From assembly GCF_016405985.1 (NCBI RefSeq), contig NZ_JAEFCF010000009.1:62001-126000 (forward strand): DNA of 64,000 bases, read 5' to 3'. The translations under genes were made by a program, and so were the position numbers. The DNA comes from Paracoccus sp. IB05. GTDB taxonomy: Bacteria > Pseudomonadota > Alphaproteobacteria > Rhodobacterales > Rhodobacteraceae. The notes under the pieces are model-generated. The model was given only the letters and a program-made list of their open reading frames with translations, did not search any database and was not told where the DNA came from. Within the stretch, counting starts at the first letter, position 1. Every line of letters begins with the position of its first letter. Of this stretch, positions 1 to 11,644 are shown piece after piece.

Positions 1-862
1 TCACCATCTCGACCTTTTCAAACTGGTGCTGGCGCAGCATGCCAGTGGTGTCCTTGCCGGCCGAACCGGCTTCCGAACGGAAGCATTGTGTATGGGCGGT
101 CATGCGGGTCGGAAGCGCGGCCTCGTCGATAATCTCGCCGGCGGCGGAGTTGGTGAGCGTGACCTCCGAGGTCGGAATCAGCCACCAGCCATTGGTGGTC
201 TCATAGCTGTCTTCGGCGAATTTCGGCAGCTGGTTGGTGCCGAACATCGCCTCAGACTTCACCAGAACCGGGGTCCACATTTCGGTCAGCCCATGGTCGT
301 CAACATGGGTGTCGATCATGAACTGCGCCAGCGCCCGGTGCAGCCGGATCACCGCGCCTTTCAGCACCACAAAGCGTGCGCCGGAGAGTTTGGCGGCGGT
401 GGCGAAATCCATGCCCGGTTTTACGCCGGCAATCTCGAAATGCTCGACCGGCGTGAAATCGAAGGTTTTCGGCGTGCCCCAGCGACGGATCTCAACATTG
501 TCAGTCTCATCGGCGCCTTCGGGCACTTCGGCGAGCGGCAGGTTCGGGATCGTGGCCAGCTGGTCGCGCAGGGCTTTGTCTTCGGCCTCCGCCTCAGAGG
601 TCAGGCGGGCGATCTCGGCCTTTTTCTCGGCCACCAGCGCGCGCAGCCGCTCGAATTCGGCATCATCGCCACGCGCTTTCGCGGCGCCTACCTCTTTCGA
701 GGCGCGGTTCTGGTCTGCCTGAGCGGTCTCAGCCGCGAGGATCTTCGCGCGGCGGGCCTCATCCAGCGCCAGCAAGGCAGGCGAGAGAGCGGCCAGCCCG
801 CGACGGGAGAGCGCCGCATCAAAAGCGGCAGGGTTTTCGCGGATCATGCGGATATCATGCAT
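1..862 (-). CDS. serS: seryl-tRNA synthetase, 5' part (C-terminus lies outside the window)
   Basis: This enzyme charges tRNA-Ser with serine in the cytoplasm. The reading frame runs from an ATG at 862 off the left edge, so about 287 N-terminal residues are visible. Residues about 25-110 form the long antiparallel coiled-coil arm typical of SerRS (rich in A, E, K and R). The class II catalytic core follows, with PTSEV near 230 and motif 2 at about 260-286 ([12 protein letters not shown] then [12 protein letters not shown]). The family is usually about 425-430 residues, so roughly one third is missing here only because the window ends. It is divergent from yajC across a 390-bp spacer. Assignment is very secure. 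Confidence 0.97.
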   Translation of the reverse strand, partial: MHDIRMIRENPAAFDAALSRRGLAALSPALLALDEARRAKILAAETAQADQNRASKEVGAAKARGDDAEFERLRALVAEKKAEIARLTSEAEAEDKALRDQLATIPNLPLAEVPEGADETDNVEIRRWGTPKTFDFTPVEHFEIAGVKPGMDFATAAKLSGARFVVLKGAVIRLHRALAQFMIDTHVDDHGLTEMWTPVLVKSEAMFGTNQLPKFAEDSYETTNGWWLIPTSEVTLTNSAAGEIIDEAALPTRMTAHTQCFRSEAGSAGKDTTGMLRQHQFEKVEMV

Positions 863-974
863 GGAACTGGCCTCGCTGGCTTGCAGGAATTGCGGTCCTG
901 TTTATGGCAGATGCCTGCGGGCGGGGAAAGAGGGCGAGGCGTGTGCTTCTGGCTGCGGGCGGATGCCTCCGGCG

Positions 975-1038
975 GGGATATTTAGAGACAGAAAATGGAA
1001 CTGAGCTTCGCTTGCCATTTTCTGTCTCTAAATATCCC
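975..1038. repeat. perfect 24-bp inverted repeat, part of an intergenic repeat element
   Basis: The arms at 975-998 and 1015-1038 are perfect reverse complements, separated by 16 nt. The left arm starts GGGATATTTAGAGACAG. It is followed by two more small hairpins, GCGGC/GCCGC at 1048-1060 and AGGGGGC/GCCCCCT at 1062-1080. The 17-base core occurs again once at 33845, and looser relatives lie near 31300 and 40222. The spacer between serS and yajC (863-1254) contains this element and no gene that I can support. Confidence 0.85.
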
Positions 1039-1254
1039 GGGGAGTGAGCGGCTTTGCCGCGAGGGGGCGAGCAGCCCCCTTTCTGCCGCGCGACAGAGCA
1101 GACCATCACGCCCGTGCCGGTCATGGTGCGGTTCCTCTGGCGCAAGCGGCAAAAACCGCTTAGATGGGCCGGTGATCGGGGAGGCGGGGCGCGCGCCGGA
1201 TGGTGCGGCCTGCCTTCTCACTGCCAACCGACAGATGCCGGAGACATAGCCACA

Positions 1255-1581
1255 ATGTTCGTGACCCCCGCTTTCGCCCAGGCCGCCGCGCCCGGAGCAG
1301 GTTCCGCCCTCGCTTCCTTTGTTCCGCTGATCCTTATCTTCGGCATCATGTATTTCCTGATGATCCGCCCGCAGCAAAAGAAGATGAAAGAGCATCGTGC
1401 CATGGTCGAGGCGCTGCGCCGGGGCGACCAGGTGGTCACCCAGGGCGGGATCGTCGGCAAGGTGGTCAAAGTGCAGGAAGACGGCATGGTCGAGGTCGAG
1501 ATCGCCGAGGGCGTCAAGGTCAAAGTGGTCAAGCAGACCATCACCCAGGTTCTGAACCGCACCGAAGCTGCGGCGTCCTGA
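1255..1581 (+). CDS. yajC: preprotein translocase subunit YajC
   Basis: YajC is a small single-pass inner-membrane protein that associates with SecDF and the SecYEG translocon. The ATG at 1255 gives 108 residues, matching the family's usual 85-120. The sequence shows a short N-terminal segment, one membrane helix at about 21-37 and the family signature RPQQKKMKEH at 38-47. A basic and acidic cytoplasmic domain with repeated V-K-V-E strands follows. A GGAG lies about 13 nt upstream of this start. The frame stays open further upstream but that part lacks YajC similarity. It is the first gene of yajC-secD-secF. Confidence 0.95.
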   Translation: MFVTPAFAQAAAPGAGSALASFVPLILIFGIMYFLMIRPQQKKMKEHRAMVEALRRGDQVVTQGGIVGKVVKVQEDGMVEVEIAEGVKVKVVKQTITQVLNRTEAAAS

Positions 1582-1673
1582 GACCCCGCGCAACCCCGGG
1601 CTTTCCCCGGGGCCGCACCTGATGCCGGTCCGCCTCCCGGTCCGGTATATGATATGTGACTTCTGAGGCTGAC

Positions 1674-3341
1674 ATGACGCCGACCGAGACCTGGAAAAGA
1701 GTTCTGATCCTCATGGTATGTGCCTGGGGGATCATCGCTGCGCTGCCCAATGCGTTTTACGACCGTGTGGAGCGGCATAATGATGCGGCTGCCGACATCG
1801 CGAAAGCCGATGGTGTGGCCACGGTAGAAGAGGCGGCGGATCTGGCGCTCTGGCCGAGCTGGGCCCCTTCGGCGCTGATGCCGCTGGGGCTTGATCTCAG
1901 GGGCGGCGCGCATCTTCTGGCGCAGGTTCAGGTCGAAGATGTCTACAAGGCGCGGATCGACGGGCTCTGGCCCGAAGCGCGCGATGCGCTGCGCGATGTG
2001 CGTGATGATGTCGGTTCCGTGCGCCGCGCGCCCTCGCCGGAAGACACGCTGCGCATCACCATCTCGCGCCCCGAGAATATGGCCAAGGCGATGGCCGCGC
2101 TGCAAAAGCTCGCCTCGCCGGTGATGACGCTGACCGGCTCGCAGGCCTCGGATATCACCATCACCTCGCAGGGCGCGGATATCGTGATCCAGCTGACCGC
2201 GAGCGAAAAGACCGCGACCGATGACCGCACGATGCAGCAAAGCCTCGAGATCATCCGCAACCGCGTTGACCAGGCCGGAACCCGCGAGCCGACCATTCTG
2301 CGCCAGGGCTCTGACCGGATCCTGATCCAGGTGCCGGGCATCGGCTCGGCGGCCGAGCTGAAATCACTGATCGGCACCACCGCGAAACTGACCTTCAACG
2401 CCGTGGTTGGCTCGACCTCGGATGCGGGGGCCAATCCGGGGCCGCGCAATATGCTGCTGCCGTCGAAGGACCAGCCCGGCCTCTACTATATCGTCGAGGA
2501 AACCCCGGTCGTCTCGGGCGAGAACCTTGTCGACAGCCGCCCGGCCCAGGATGAGATGCAGCGCCCGGCGGTGAGCTTCCGCTTTGACACGGCAGGCGGG
2601 CGCCGCTTTGGCGATTACACCGCCAATAATATCGGCAAACCCTTTGCCATCGTGCTCGACAATCAGGTGATCTCGGCGCCGACGATCCAGTCCCATATCT
2701 CGGGCGGCGCAGGGATCATCACCGGCCGGTTCTCGGTCGAGGAAACCACAGAACTTGCGGTTCTGCTGCGCGCCGGAGCCCTGCCGGCAAAGATGGATTT
2801 TCTGGAAGAACGCACCATCGGGCCGGAGCTGGGCGCTGATTCCATCGAGGCCGGCAAGACCGCCGCGCTGATCGGCCTTGCGGCGGTGCTGATCTATGTG
2901 GTGGCCTCTTACGGCCTGTTCGGCTGGTTCGCCAATGTGGCGCTGGTATTGAACGTGGTCATCCTGGTGGCGCTTTTGTCGGCGATCGGGGCGACACTGA
3001 CATTGCCCGGGATCGCGGGGATCGTATTGACCATGGGCATGGCCATCGACCAGAACGTGCTGATCTTCGAGAGGATCCGCGACGAATTGCGCGACGGTGC
3101 CAACCCGCAGCGCGCCTGTCAGGTCGGGTTTGAACGCGCCTTCTCGGCCATTATGGACGCAAACGTGACCGCGCTGATGACCGGTTTCATCATGTTCTGG
3201 ATCGGCTCGGGCCCGGTCAGGGGCTTTGCGGTGACCTTCACGCTGGGCGTGATCACCTCGATGTTCACCGCCGTCTATGTGACGCGGCTGGTGGTCGAGC
3301 TCTATATCAACAACAAACGCCCGAAAACGCTCGTAGTTTAA
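1674..3341 (+). CDS. secD: protein translocase subunit SecD
   Basis: SecD is an RND-type inner-membrane protein that, with SecF, uses the proton-motive force to pull exported proteins through SecYEG. The first membrane helix is at about residues 8-22. A large periplasmic domain (P1) follows, beginning near LDLRGGAHLL, and the C-terminal half carries five helices with the conserved GMAIDQNVLIFERIRDE segment. I chose ATG 1674 because GAGG sits 5 nt before it; an in-frame GTG at 1656 would add six residues. Length is 555 residues. It is followed after 15 nt by secF, so the two are cotranscribed. Confidence 0.96.
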   Translation: MTPTETWKRVLILMVCAWGIIAALPNAFYDRVERHNDAAADIAKADGVATVEEAADLALWPSWAPSALMPLGLDLRGGAHLLAQVQVEDVYKARIDGLWPEARDALRDVRDDVGSVRRAPSPEDTLRITISRPENMAKAMAALQKLASPVMTLTGSQASDITITSQGADIVIQLTASEKTATDDRTMQQSLEIIRNRVDQAGTREPTILRQGSDRILIQVPGIGSAAELKSLIGTTAKLTFNAVVGSTSDAGANPGPRNMLLPSKDQPGLYYIVEETPVVSGENLVDSRPAQDEMQRPAVSFRFDTAGGRRFGDYTANNIGKPFAIVLDNQVISAPTIQSHISGGAGIITGRFSVEETTELAVLLRAGALPAKMDFLEERTIGPELGADSIEAGKTAALIGLAAVLIYVVASYGLFGWFANVALVLNVVILVALLSAIGATLTLPGIAGIVLTMGMAIDQNVLIFERIRDELRDGANPQRACQVGFERAFSAIMDANVTALMTGFIMFWIGSGPVRGFAVTFTLGVITSMFTAVYVTRLVVELYINNKRPKTLVV

Positions 3342-3356
3342 GGGGAGGATACGGTT

Positions 3357-4331
3357 ATGGCATGGCGTCTTAAACTCGTCCCCGCAAAGACGAATTTCGA
3401 CTTCTTCAAACATCAGTGGATCACCTTCTCGCTTTCGGTCGGGATGATTGTCGCCTCGCTTATCTGCGTCGCGGTGATGGGGCTGAATTTCGGGGTCGAT
3501 TTCAAAGGGGGCACGACGATCCGCACCGAATCGACCGCAGCGGTCGATGTGGCGGAATATCGCGAGGCGCTGGCCGCGCTTCAGCTGGGGGATGTCTCGA
3601 TCTCGGAAGTGAAGGACCCGTCCTTCCGCGATGATCAGCATGTCGCGCAGATCCGGATCGGCGCGCGTGAAGGCGAAGAGGCGGTGACGCCCGAGGTGAT
3701 CCAGGAGATCGAAGAGGCGCTGAAGGCCGTCGATCCGGCGATCACTTTCCCTTCGGTGGAATCGGTCGGGCCGAAAGTCTCGGGCGAGCTGATCTGGAAA
3801 GCGGTTGCCGCGATCCTTGCGGGCTCGGCCGCGATCCTTGTCTATATCTGGATGCGGTTCGAATGGCAGATGGCGGTCGGGCTTGTGGCGGCACTGTTGC
3901 ATGACGTGATCGTGACGGTGGGGATCTTCTCGCTGTTCCAGATCCGGTTCGATCTTTCCATCGTGGCGGCGCTGCTGACGATCCTTGGCTATTCGGTCAA
4001 TGATACCGTGGTGATCTTTGACCGGCTGCGCGAGAATCTTGCGAAATACAAGGCGATGCCGCTGCGTGAGATGATGAACCTCACCACCAATGAGACGCTG
4101 TCCCGGACCGTGATGACGGCGACCTCGACGCTGCTGGTGCTGATCGTGCTGCTGATCTGGGGCGGAGATGTGATCCGGGGCTTTGTCTTCGCGATGACAC
4201 TGGGTGTGGTTCTCGGAACCTGGTCGACGCTCTATATGGCGAAGAATATCGTGCTTTATCTGGGTGTTGATCGCGGAGACAAACCGAAAGCCCCGAAGAA
4301 ATCGAGCGAATTCGCCGATGTCGATGCGTAA
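3357..4331 (+). CDS. secF: protein translocase subunit SecF
   Basis: SecF is the partner of SecD in the proton-driven export motor of the inner membrane. It has 324 residues. The first membrane helix is near residues 20-40, then the diagnostic GVDFKGGTTIRT, a shorter periplasmic domain, and a six-helix RND core containing NDTVVIFDRLRENL. The start ATG at 3357 has a strong GGGGAGGA site a few bases upstream, just after the secD stop. The C-terminal tail is basic and soluble (KPKAPKKSSEF). Separate secD and secF genes are the usual proteobacterial arrangement. Confidence 0.96.
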   Translation: MAWRLKLVPAKTNFDFFKHQWITFSLSVGMIVASLICVAVMGLNFGVDFKGGTTIRTESTAAVDVAEYREALAALQLGDVSISEVKDPSFRDDQHVAQIRIGAREGEEAVTPEVIQEIEEALKAVDPAITFPSVESVGPKVSGELIWKAVAAILAGSAAILVYIWMRFEWQMAVGLVAALLHDVIVTVGIFSLFQIRFDLSIVAALLTILGYSVNDTVVIFDRLRENLAKYKAMPLREMMNLTTNETLSRTVMTATSTLLVLIVLLIWGGDVIRGFVFAMTLGVVLGTWSTLYMAKNIVLYLGVDRGDKPKAPKKSSEFADVDA

Positions 4332-4355
4332 GTCAGTATTGCGAATGGGTCGGGC

Positions 4356-4712
4356 ATGCGCCTGACCGAAATCAGCTATGCCGAGGCCCGGCCGATTGAC
4401 GGTTACGGGCCCGGCTTTTTCCGGGTGAATGATCATGTGCTGCGCGGGCCGTCGCTGATCACGCCCTGGGATGCCGGCCCCTGGGGCGGGCTTGAGGATC
4501 TGGCGAGCCTGCTGGACCTGACCGGGCGGATTGATGTGCTGCTTCTGGGCATGGGCGCCGAGATCGCCTGGCCGCCGCGCGCCCTGCGCGAGACGCTGGA
4601 AGCCGCCGGGATCGGCGTCGAGCCGATGTCCTCGCCCGCCGCCTGCCGCACCTATAACCTTCTGCTCTCCGAGGGCCGCAGAATTTCGGCCGCGCTTTTG
4701 CCCCTCGGCTGA
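4356..4712 (+). CDS. Mth938-like domain protein (DUF498)
   Basis: This 118-residue soluble protein belongs to the Mth938/DUF498 family, related to the NDUFAF3 assembly factor of mitochondrial complex I; its bacterial role is not established. Visible family features are the start MRLTEI, the GYGPGFFRV stretch, LLLGMGAE near the middle and the TYNLLLSEGR segment near the C-terminus. It lies 24 nt after secF. The same position, between secF and the ccm genes, is as I recall common in Rhodobacteraceae. The context suggests a link to membrane-complex biogenesis, but that is inference. Confidence 0.85.
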   Translation: MRLTEISYAEARPIDGYGPGFFRVNDHVLRGPSLITPWDAGPWGGLEDLASLLDLTGRIDVLLLGMGAEIAWPPRALRETLEAAGIGVEPMSSPAACRTYNLLLSEGRRISAALLPLG

Positions 4713-4718
4713 GGCAGC

Positions 4719-4763
4719 CCGGAATTTTGGAAAATTCCGGCCCAATTCCTTCACAGGAATTGG
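4719..4763. repeat. two adjacent perfect palindromes sharing GGAATT arms
   Basis: The first palindrome (4719-4740) is CCGGAATTTT and its exact complement around a 2-nt loop. The second (4742-4763) is CCAATTCCT and its exact complement around TCAC. They sit between the Mth938 gene and ccmA. Neither is followed by a T-run, so they do not look like ordinary terminators. They may stabilise mRNA, bind a protein or be a repeat element. Confidence 0.7.
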
Positions 4764-4794
4764 CGCGGCGCGCGAAACGGGCTAGGGCAGTGCG

Positions 4795-5445
4795 ATGGAA
4801 CTCAGGGTCGAAAATCTCGCGGTCGCCCGTGGCGGGCTGGTGGTGCTGGAGGGGATCAGCTTCACCCTGTGCCCCGGCCAGGCCCTTGTGCTGCGCGGCC
4901 CCAACGGCATCGGCAAGACCACATTGCTGCGCACCATCGCCGGGCTGCAACCTCCCGTTTCCGGCGCGATCAGTGCCGCCACGGATGACCTCGCCTATGC
5001 CAGCCATGCCGACGGGCTGAAATCCGCGCTGACGGTGGACGCGAATATCTCCTTCTGGGCTTCGGTCTATGGCAGCGGTCAGACGGCAGCGGCAGCCGCG
5101 CTGGACCGGCTGGAGCTGACTGCCTTGCGCCACCGCGCCGCCGGGCAACTGTCCGCCGGGCAGAAACGCCGCCTCGGTCTCGCGCGGCTTCTGGTCACCG
5201 GACGGCCGGTCTGGCTGCTGGATGAGCCGACCGTCTCGCTTGATCAGGCCGCCGTTGCGCTTTTCGCCGGCGTCCTGCGCGCCCATCTCAAAGAGGGCGG
5301 CGCGGCGCTGATCGCCACTCATATTGATCTCGGCCTTGAGGAGGCGGGGGGGCTGGATCTCACCCCCTTCCGGCCAAAGCACCAGCGCGCCGTCGCCGGT
5401 GGCTTTGACGACGCGTTCGGCGAGATCATCGGAGCGCCAGGATGA
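4795..5445 (+). CDS. ccmA: heme exporter ATP-binding protein CcmA
   Basis: CcmA is the ATPase of the CcmABCD complex, which releases the holo-CcmE heme chaperone during cytochrome c maturation (system I). It has 216 residues with all ABC motifs: Walker [10 protein letters not shown] at 35-43, signature [15 protein letters not shown] in the middle, and Walker [13 protein letters not shown] followed by an ATHID switch. The first gene of ccmABCDG, it overlaps ccmB by 4 nt (ATGA), showing translational coupling. The protein is cytoplasmic at the inner membrane. Confidence 0.95.
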   Translation: MELRVENLAVARGGLVVLEGISFTLCPGQALVLRGPNGIGKTTLLRTIAGLQPPVSGAISAATDDLAYASHADGLKSALTVDANISFWASVYGSGQTAAAAALDRLELTALRHRAAGQLSAGQKRRLGLARLLVTGRPVWLLDEPTVSLDQAAVALFAGVLRAHLKEGGAALIATHIDLGLEEAGGLDLTPFRPKHQRAVAGGFDDAFGEIIGAPG

Positions 5446-6098
5446 TCGCGCTCCTGGCCCGCGACCTCTCGCTTGCCTTCCGCGCCGGGGGGGGCTTTGG
5501 CCTTGGTCTCGCCTTCTTCCTGCTGGTTGTGGTGCTGGTGCCTTTGGGTGTCGGGCCGGACAGCGCCATTCTTGCCGCGATCGCGCCCGGCGTCCTTTGG
5601 GTGGGGGCGCTTCTCGCCTCGCTCCTCAGCCTCGACCGGATTTTCGCGCTGGATCATGAGGATGGCAGCCTTGACCTTCTGGCCACGGCGCCCTTGCCGC
5701 TTGAAGGGGTCGTGGCGATTAAGGCGCTGGCGCATTGGCTGGTCACGGGGCTGGCGCTGACGCTGGCCGCGCCGCTGCTCGCGGTTTTGCTGAACCTGCC
5801 TGCCCCCGGATACCCCTGGCTTCTGCTCTCGCTCGCGGTCGGCACGCCGGCGCTTTCGGTGATCGGGGCCTTTGGGGCCAGTCTGACCATCGGTCTCAGG
5901 CGCGGCGGGCTTTTGCTCTCGCTCCTCGTGCTGCCGCTTTACGTGCCGACGCTGGTCTTTGGCGCCGAGGTGGTGCGGCGCGGCGCGACCGGTCTGGCAC
6001 CGGCGACACCGCTTGCGCTCCTCGCCGCGATCACAGCTGGTTCGCTGGCGCTGCTGCCCTTCGCCGCAGCCGCCGCAATTCGGGTTAACTTGCGCTGA
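5442..6098 (+). CDS. ccmB: heme exporter membrane subunit CcmB
   Basis: CcmB is the integral membrane partner of the CcmA ATPase in cytochrome c maturation. The protein has 218 residues and six strongly hydrophobic segments, with the family-typical N-terminus ([13 protein letters not shown]) and the [22 protein letters not shown] loop (shown here in part). The length matches the usual 220. Its start overlaps the end of ccmA, and it is followed after 63 nt by ccmC. No oddities are seen. Confidence 0.95.
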   Translation: MIALLARDLSLAFRAGGGFGLGLAFFLLVVVLVPLGVGPDSAILAAIAPGVLWVGALLASLLSLDRIFALDHEDGSLDLLATAPLPLEGVVAIKALAHWLVTGLALTLAAPLLAVLLNLPAPGYPWLLLSLAVGTPALSVIGAFGASLTIGLRRGGLLLSLLVLPLYVPTLVFGAEVVRRGATGLAPATPLALLAAITAGSLALLPFAAAAAIRVNLR

Positions 6099-6161
6099 AT
6101 CAGTCTATAACAGAGTCTCGCGCGCTACAAAGCACGGGTGAGGCAGAACAGACGGGCCGAT

Positions 6162-6893
6162 ATGTCGATTTGGGAATTCGCCAATCCGAGAAATTTCATG
6201 CGGCTTTCCAGGCGGGTCCTGCCCTGGATCGCAGCACTTGCAGGCCTGTCGCTGGGGATTGGCCTGATCTGGGGCTTTTTCTTCACCCCTGACGACTACA
6301 AACAGGGCTCGACCGTCAAGATCCTCTTCATCCATGTGCCAGCGGCGATGATGGCGATCAATGCCTGGATCATGATGCTGGTCACCTCGCTGATCTGGGT
6401 GATCCGGCGTCACCATGTCTCGGCGCTGGCGGCACGGGCGGCGGCGCCTGCGGGGCTCGTGTTCACGCTGATTGCCCTCGTGACCGGCGCGCTCTGGGGC
6501 CAGCCGATGTGGAACACCTGGTGGGAATGGGATCCGCGCCTGACCTCATTCCTGATCCTCTTGCTGTTTTATCTTGGCTATATCGCGCTCTGGTCGGCGA
6601 TCGAAGATCCTGAAACCGCCGCCGATCTGACCGGCATTCTCTGTGTCGTCGGTTCGGTCTTTGCGGTGATGTCGCGCTATGCGGTCAAGTTCTGGAACCA
6701 GGGGTTGCATCAGGATTCGACCATCCTGAAGGTCGGCGAGAAAGACCCGCTGGATGTGGCCTATTATGTGCCGCTGGTGATCTGTCTCGTCGGATTCGTG
6801 TTGTTTTTCATACTGATCGTGCTGCTCAGAACCCGGATGCTGATCCGGGCGCGGCGGCTGATCGCTCTTGAGGCAAGGGAGAGGCTTGGATGA
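6162..6893 (+). CDS. ccmC: heme exporter / heme-handling protein CcmC
   Basis: CcmC delivers heme to CcmE in the inner membrane. It has 243 residues, six membrane helices and the tryptophan-rich heme-binding WWD-type motif WNTWWEWDPRLTS. I chose ATG 6162 (MSIWEFANP), which matches the usual N-terminus of the family; an upstream in-frame GTG at 6138 would add eight residues unlike the family. The stop codon overlaps the ccmD start (ATGA). Conserved histidines flank the WWD loop (ILFIHVPAAMM upstream). Confidence 0.95.
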   Translation: MSIWEFANPRNFMRLSRRVLPWIAALAGLSLGIGLIWGFFFTPDDYKQGSTVKILFIHVPAAMMAINAWIMMLVTSLIWVIRRHHVSALAARAAAPAGLVFTLIALVTGALWGQPMWNTWWEWDPRLTSFLILLLFYLGYIALWSAIEDPETAADLTGILCVVGSVFAVMSRYAVKFWNQGLHQDSTILKVGEKDPLDVAYYVPLVICLVGFVLFFILIVLLRTRMLIRARRLIALEARERLG

Positions 6894-7066
6894 TGCCGGA
6901 TCTTGGAGACTATGCGGCAACGGTGCTGGGCGCCTGGGGGGCAACGCTTCTGGCTCTGGCCGGGCTGCTTGCACTGACGCTTGTGCAATCCCGGCGGGTG
7001 GCGCGGGCGCTGACCGAGGCAGAAGCACGGGTCGCGCAGGCAAAAGCTGCGGGGGCCAAAGCATGA
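6890..7066 (+). CDS. ccmD: heme exporter protein CcmD
   Basis: This is a small gene of 58 codons wedged between ccmC and ccmG, overlapping the first by 4 nt and the second by 4 nt. The product starts MMPDLGDYAATVLGAWG, has one membrane helix at about 9-31 and ends in a basic then Ala/Glu-rich cytoplasmic tail (QSRRVARALTEAEARV). CcmD proteins are 50-70 residues with exactly this design. They stabilise CcmC-CcmE and are needed to release holo-CcmE. Position, size and topology all agree. Confidence 0.9.
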   Translation: MMPDLGDYAATVLGAWGATLLALAGLLALTLVQSRRVARALTEAEARVAQAKAAGAKA

Positions 7067-7590
7067 AGGCGCTTTATCTGGTGCCGCCCCTAGCCTTTGC
7101 CGGTCTCGCCGCTGTCTTCTGGTTCGGGATGCATCGCGACGGGCAGGGCGAGATCCCCTCGACCTTTATCGGGCGCGCGGCGCCGGTTCTGCCCGCGACA
7201 TCCTTGCCCGGAACACCGCTTCTGACGGGGGATGACCTCCGGAAGGGCGAGGTGACGGTGGTGAATTTCTGGGCCTCCTGGTGCCCGCCCTGCCGGGCGG
7301 AACACCCGGTTCTGAAGGCGATGGCGGCGGATGGCATCAGGGTCGCCGGCGTGAATATCATGGACAAAGAGGCCGATGCGGCCGGCTATCTCGAGAAAGA
7401 CGGCAATCCGTTCTTTGCCATTGCCACCGATCCGGACGGGCGCAACCGGGTGGAATGGGGCGTCTCCGCGCCGCCCGAGACCTTCATCATTGATGGAGAC
7501 GGCACGGTTCTGTTCAAATTTACCGGGCCGCTGGTCGGCACCGATTACGAATCGCGCTTTGTCCCCGCCCTTGCCGCCGCTCTGAAATGA
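7063..7590 (+). CDS. ccmG: thiol:disulfide interchange protein CcmG (DsbE)
   Basis: CcmG is a membrane-anchored periplasmic thioredoxin that reduces the cysteines of apocytochrome c or CcmH before heme ligation. It has 175 residues, an N-terminal anchor at about 3-22, and a thioredoxin fold with the active site WCPPC at 73-77. A cis-proline region (SAPPETFIIDGDG) and the characteristic GVNIMDKEADA insert follow. The ATG overlaps the ccmD stop, and its own stop overlaps the next gene. ccmE, ccmF and ccmH are not in this window. Confidence 0.95.
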   Translation: MKALYLVPPLAFAGLAAVFWFGMHRDGQGEIPSTFIGRAAPVLPATSLPGTPLLTGDDLRKGEVTVVNFWASWCPPCRAEHPVLKAMAADGIRVAGVNIMDKEADAAGYLEKDGNPFFAIATDPDGRNRVEWGVSAPPETFIIDGDGTVLFKFTGPLVGTDYESRFVPALAAALK

Positions 7591-8027
7591 AAGCTTTTAT
7601 CTTCGCTGCGTCATTTCTGACCAGCGGGGCGATGGCACAGGCAGAGACGCTCCGCCCCGATACAAGCTTTTTCACCGGCGTCTATGAGCGGGTCGGGCGC
7701 AGCGGTGCCGAGGCTCCGGCGCTGATCGACGATCTCGTCCGGATCGCGCCGTTCGAGGGGGCATGGGCGCTTGATGTTTTCCCCTGTGCGACCGGGGCGG
7801 AGCAGGGTGCGCCGATCCGCCTGAGCCCGTCGGAATTTAACGAGGTGCCCAATATCGTAGAAGGGAAAGCCGGGCGCTTCGGCCTCTGGTGTCAGTATTT
7901 CACCGATCACAGCAATTACCCGATCCTCACCTGCCAGTCCGAGACAGGCGCGCGGTTCACGCTCTGGCCGATTACGGATGAGCGTATGACCGCCTGTATG
8001 ACAGCGGCGGGCCAGCCGCTGCCCTGA
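7587..8027 (+). CDS. secreted protein of unknown function
   Basis: This 146-residue product starts with a clear Sec signal peptide (MKAFIFAASFLTSGAMAQA, cleavage after about residue 19). The mature part is acidic and soluble, with four cysteines (in FPCATG, GLWCQY, ILTCQSE, TACMTA) that could form two disulfides in the periplasm. It overlaps the ccmG stop by 4 nt (ATGA), so it is translated as the last gene of the ccm operon. I do not recognise the family. Its place suggests an envelope role, but no function can be assigned. Confidence 0.8.
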   Translation: MKAFIFAASFLTSGAMAQAETLRPDTSFFTGVYERVGRSGAEAPALIDDLVRIAPFEGAWALDVFPCATGAEQGAPIRLSPSEFNEVPNIVEGKAGRFGLWCQYFTDHSNYPILTCQSETGARFTLWPITDERMTACMTAAGQPLP

Positions 8028-8143
8028 GACAAGGCGACGCGCAGGCGCGGCCACCCTGATGCGGGGCACCATGAGGCGAGCTATCGTGACGCAATGCGGC
8101 GTGACGCAGGACAGGCTGCATGAGAACCAGACCGGGCAGACGC

Positions 8144-8386
8144 TCAGTTCAGCAAAGACAGCGTCAGCATCCCGAATGGCATCAGCAGTTCGGCAAAGGG
8201 CAGCGCGGGCAGCGAGACCCGCCTGCATGCCACGGCCTGCGATGCGGGCGCAGTCAGCCGGGCGGTTTTTGTAAGCAATGCGGTGCTTTCGGCCAGCCAG
8301 ATCTCGGATTGCGAGGGCAAAGGCGGGAAGAGAGCGCGGGCCGGGATCCCGCGGTCACGCATGTCGAGACGGGTGGAATGGCGCAT
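8144..8386 (-). CDS. small hypothetical protein
   Basis: This is an 80-codon frame on the minus strand just downstream of acnA. It begins MRHSTRLDMRDRGIP and ends with a hydrophobic stretch (LPFAELLMPFGMLTLSLL). I chose ATG 8386 because GAAGGG precedes it by about 7 nt and codon use upstream of it loses the high third-position GC seen inside. No family is recognised. It could be a small membrane-associated protein, or a spurious frame. Confidence 0.45.
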   Translation of the reverse strand: MRHSTRLDMRDRGIPARALFPPLPSQSEIWLAESTALLTKTARLTAPASQAVACRRVSLPALPFAELLMPFGMLTLSLLN

Positions 8387-8499
8387 GAAAAAGCCCTTCT
8401 GGCTGAACCCTTCCAGATTGCGCGATTCGGGTAAAAAGGAACTTAACCGGAACGAATAGGCCGGATCGCTCCGGCCCATTTGCGATGCCGCTTTGTCAT

Positions 8500-8521
8500 G
8501 CGCCCCGATCAGGCGCCCCGA

Positions 8522-8525
<4 letters not shown>
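8500..8525. repeat. 13-bp tandem duplication over the acnA stop codon
   Basis: The 13-mer GCGCCCCGATCAG is repeated exactly twice, at 8500-8512 and 8513-8525. The second copy contains the TGA stop of acnA, read on the minus strand. It looks like a replication-slippage duplication. Confidence 0.85.
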
Positions 8526-11287
<2,762 letters not shown>

Positions 11288-11540
11288 GTCTTCGCTCCTT
11301 GAAAAACTGGCGTGGCATCTTGCGGCTGCGGCGGGCGAGGCGGTGCCCGGGAATCTCAGAAGTTATGTATGCAGTAGTATACCGAATTTCCAGACCCCGG
11401 AGGCCGTGGTGGCGGACGCGGCGGCAAAGGGGCGAGAACGCCGGCGAAACTGCATTGCGATTGCAGCATGGAGAGGGCGGCGAGGAAAGGGGGAAAGCGG
11501 TCCGGGGCGCGGAAGATTGCAGGCAATCGCAAAACCTTGA

Positions 11541-11570
11541 TTGGCAGGCAGGGGGTCGGTTTCCTATACA
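11541..11570 (+). promoter_or_regulatory. candidate sigma70-type promoter of the DUF1223 gene
   Basis: TTGGCA at 11541-11546 and TATACA at 11565-11570 are separated by 18 bp and lie about 75 bp before the DUF1223 start. The 11288-11644 spacer holds nothing else that I can name. Confidence 0.4.
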
Positions 11571-11644
11571 GGGTTGAGTACAGGGACGGGCGGTGTCCGG
11601 GCAATGCTCCGATATCCGCTGACGCCAGCCGGGAAAGACATGAG

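Noticed and set aside
2364-4754. 796-codon open frame on the minus strand opposite secD, secF and the Mth938 gene
   Set aside because: It is antisense to clear genes, is rich in His, Arg, Asp and Gln as expected for shadow frames of high-GC DNA, and shows no family.
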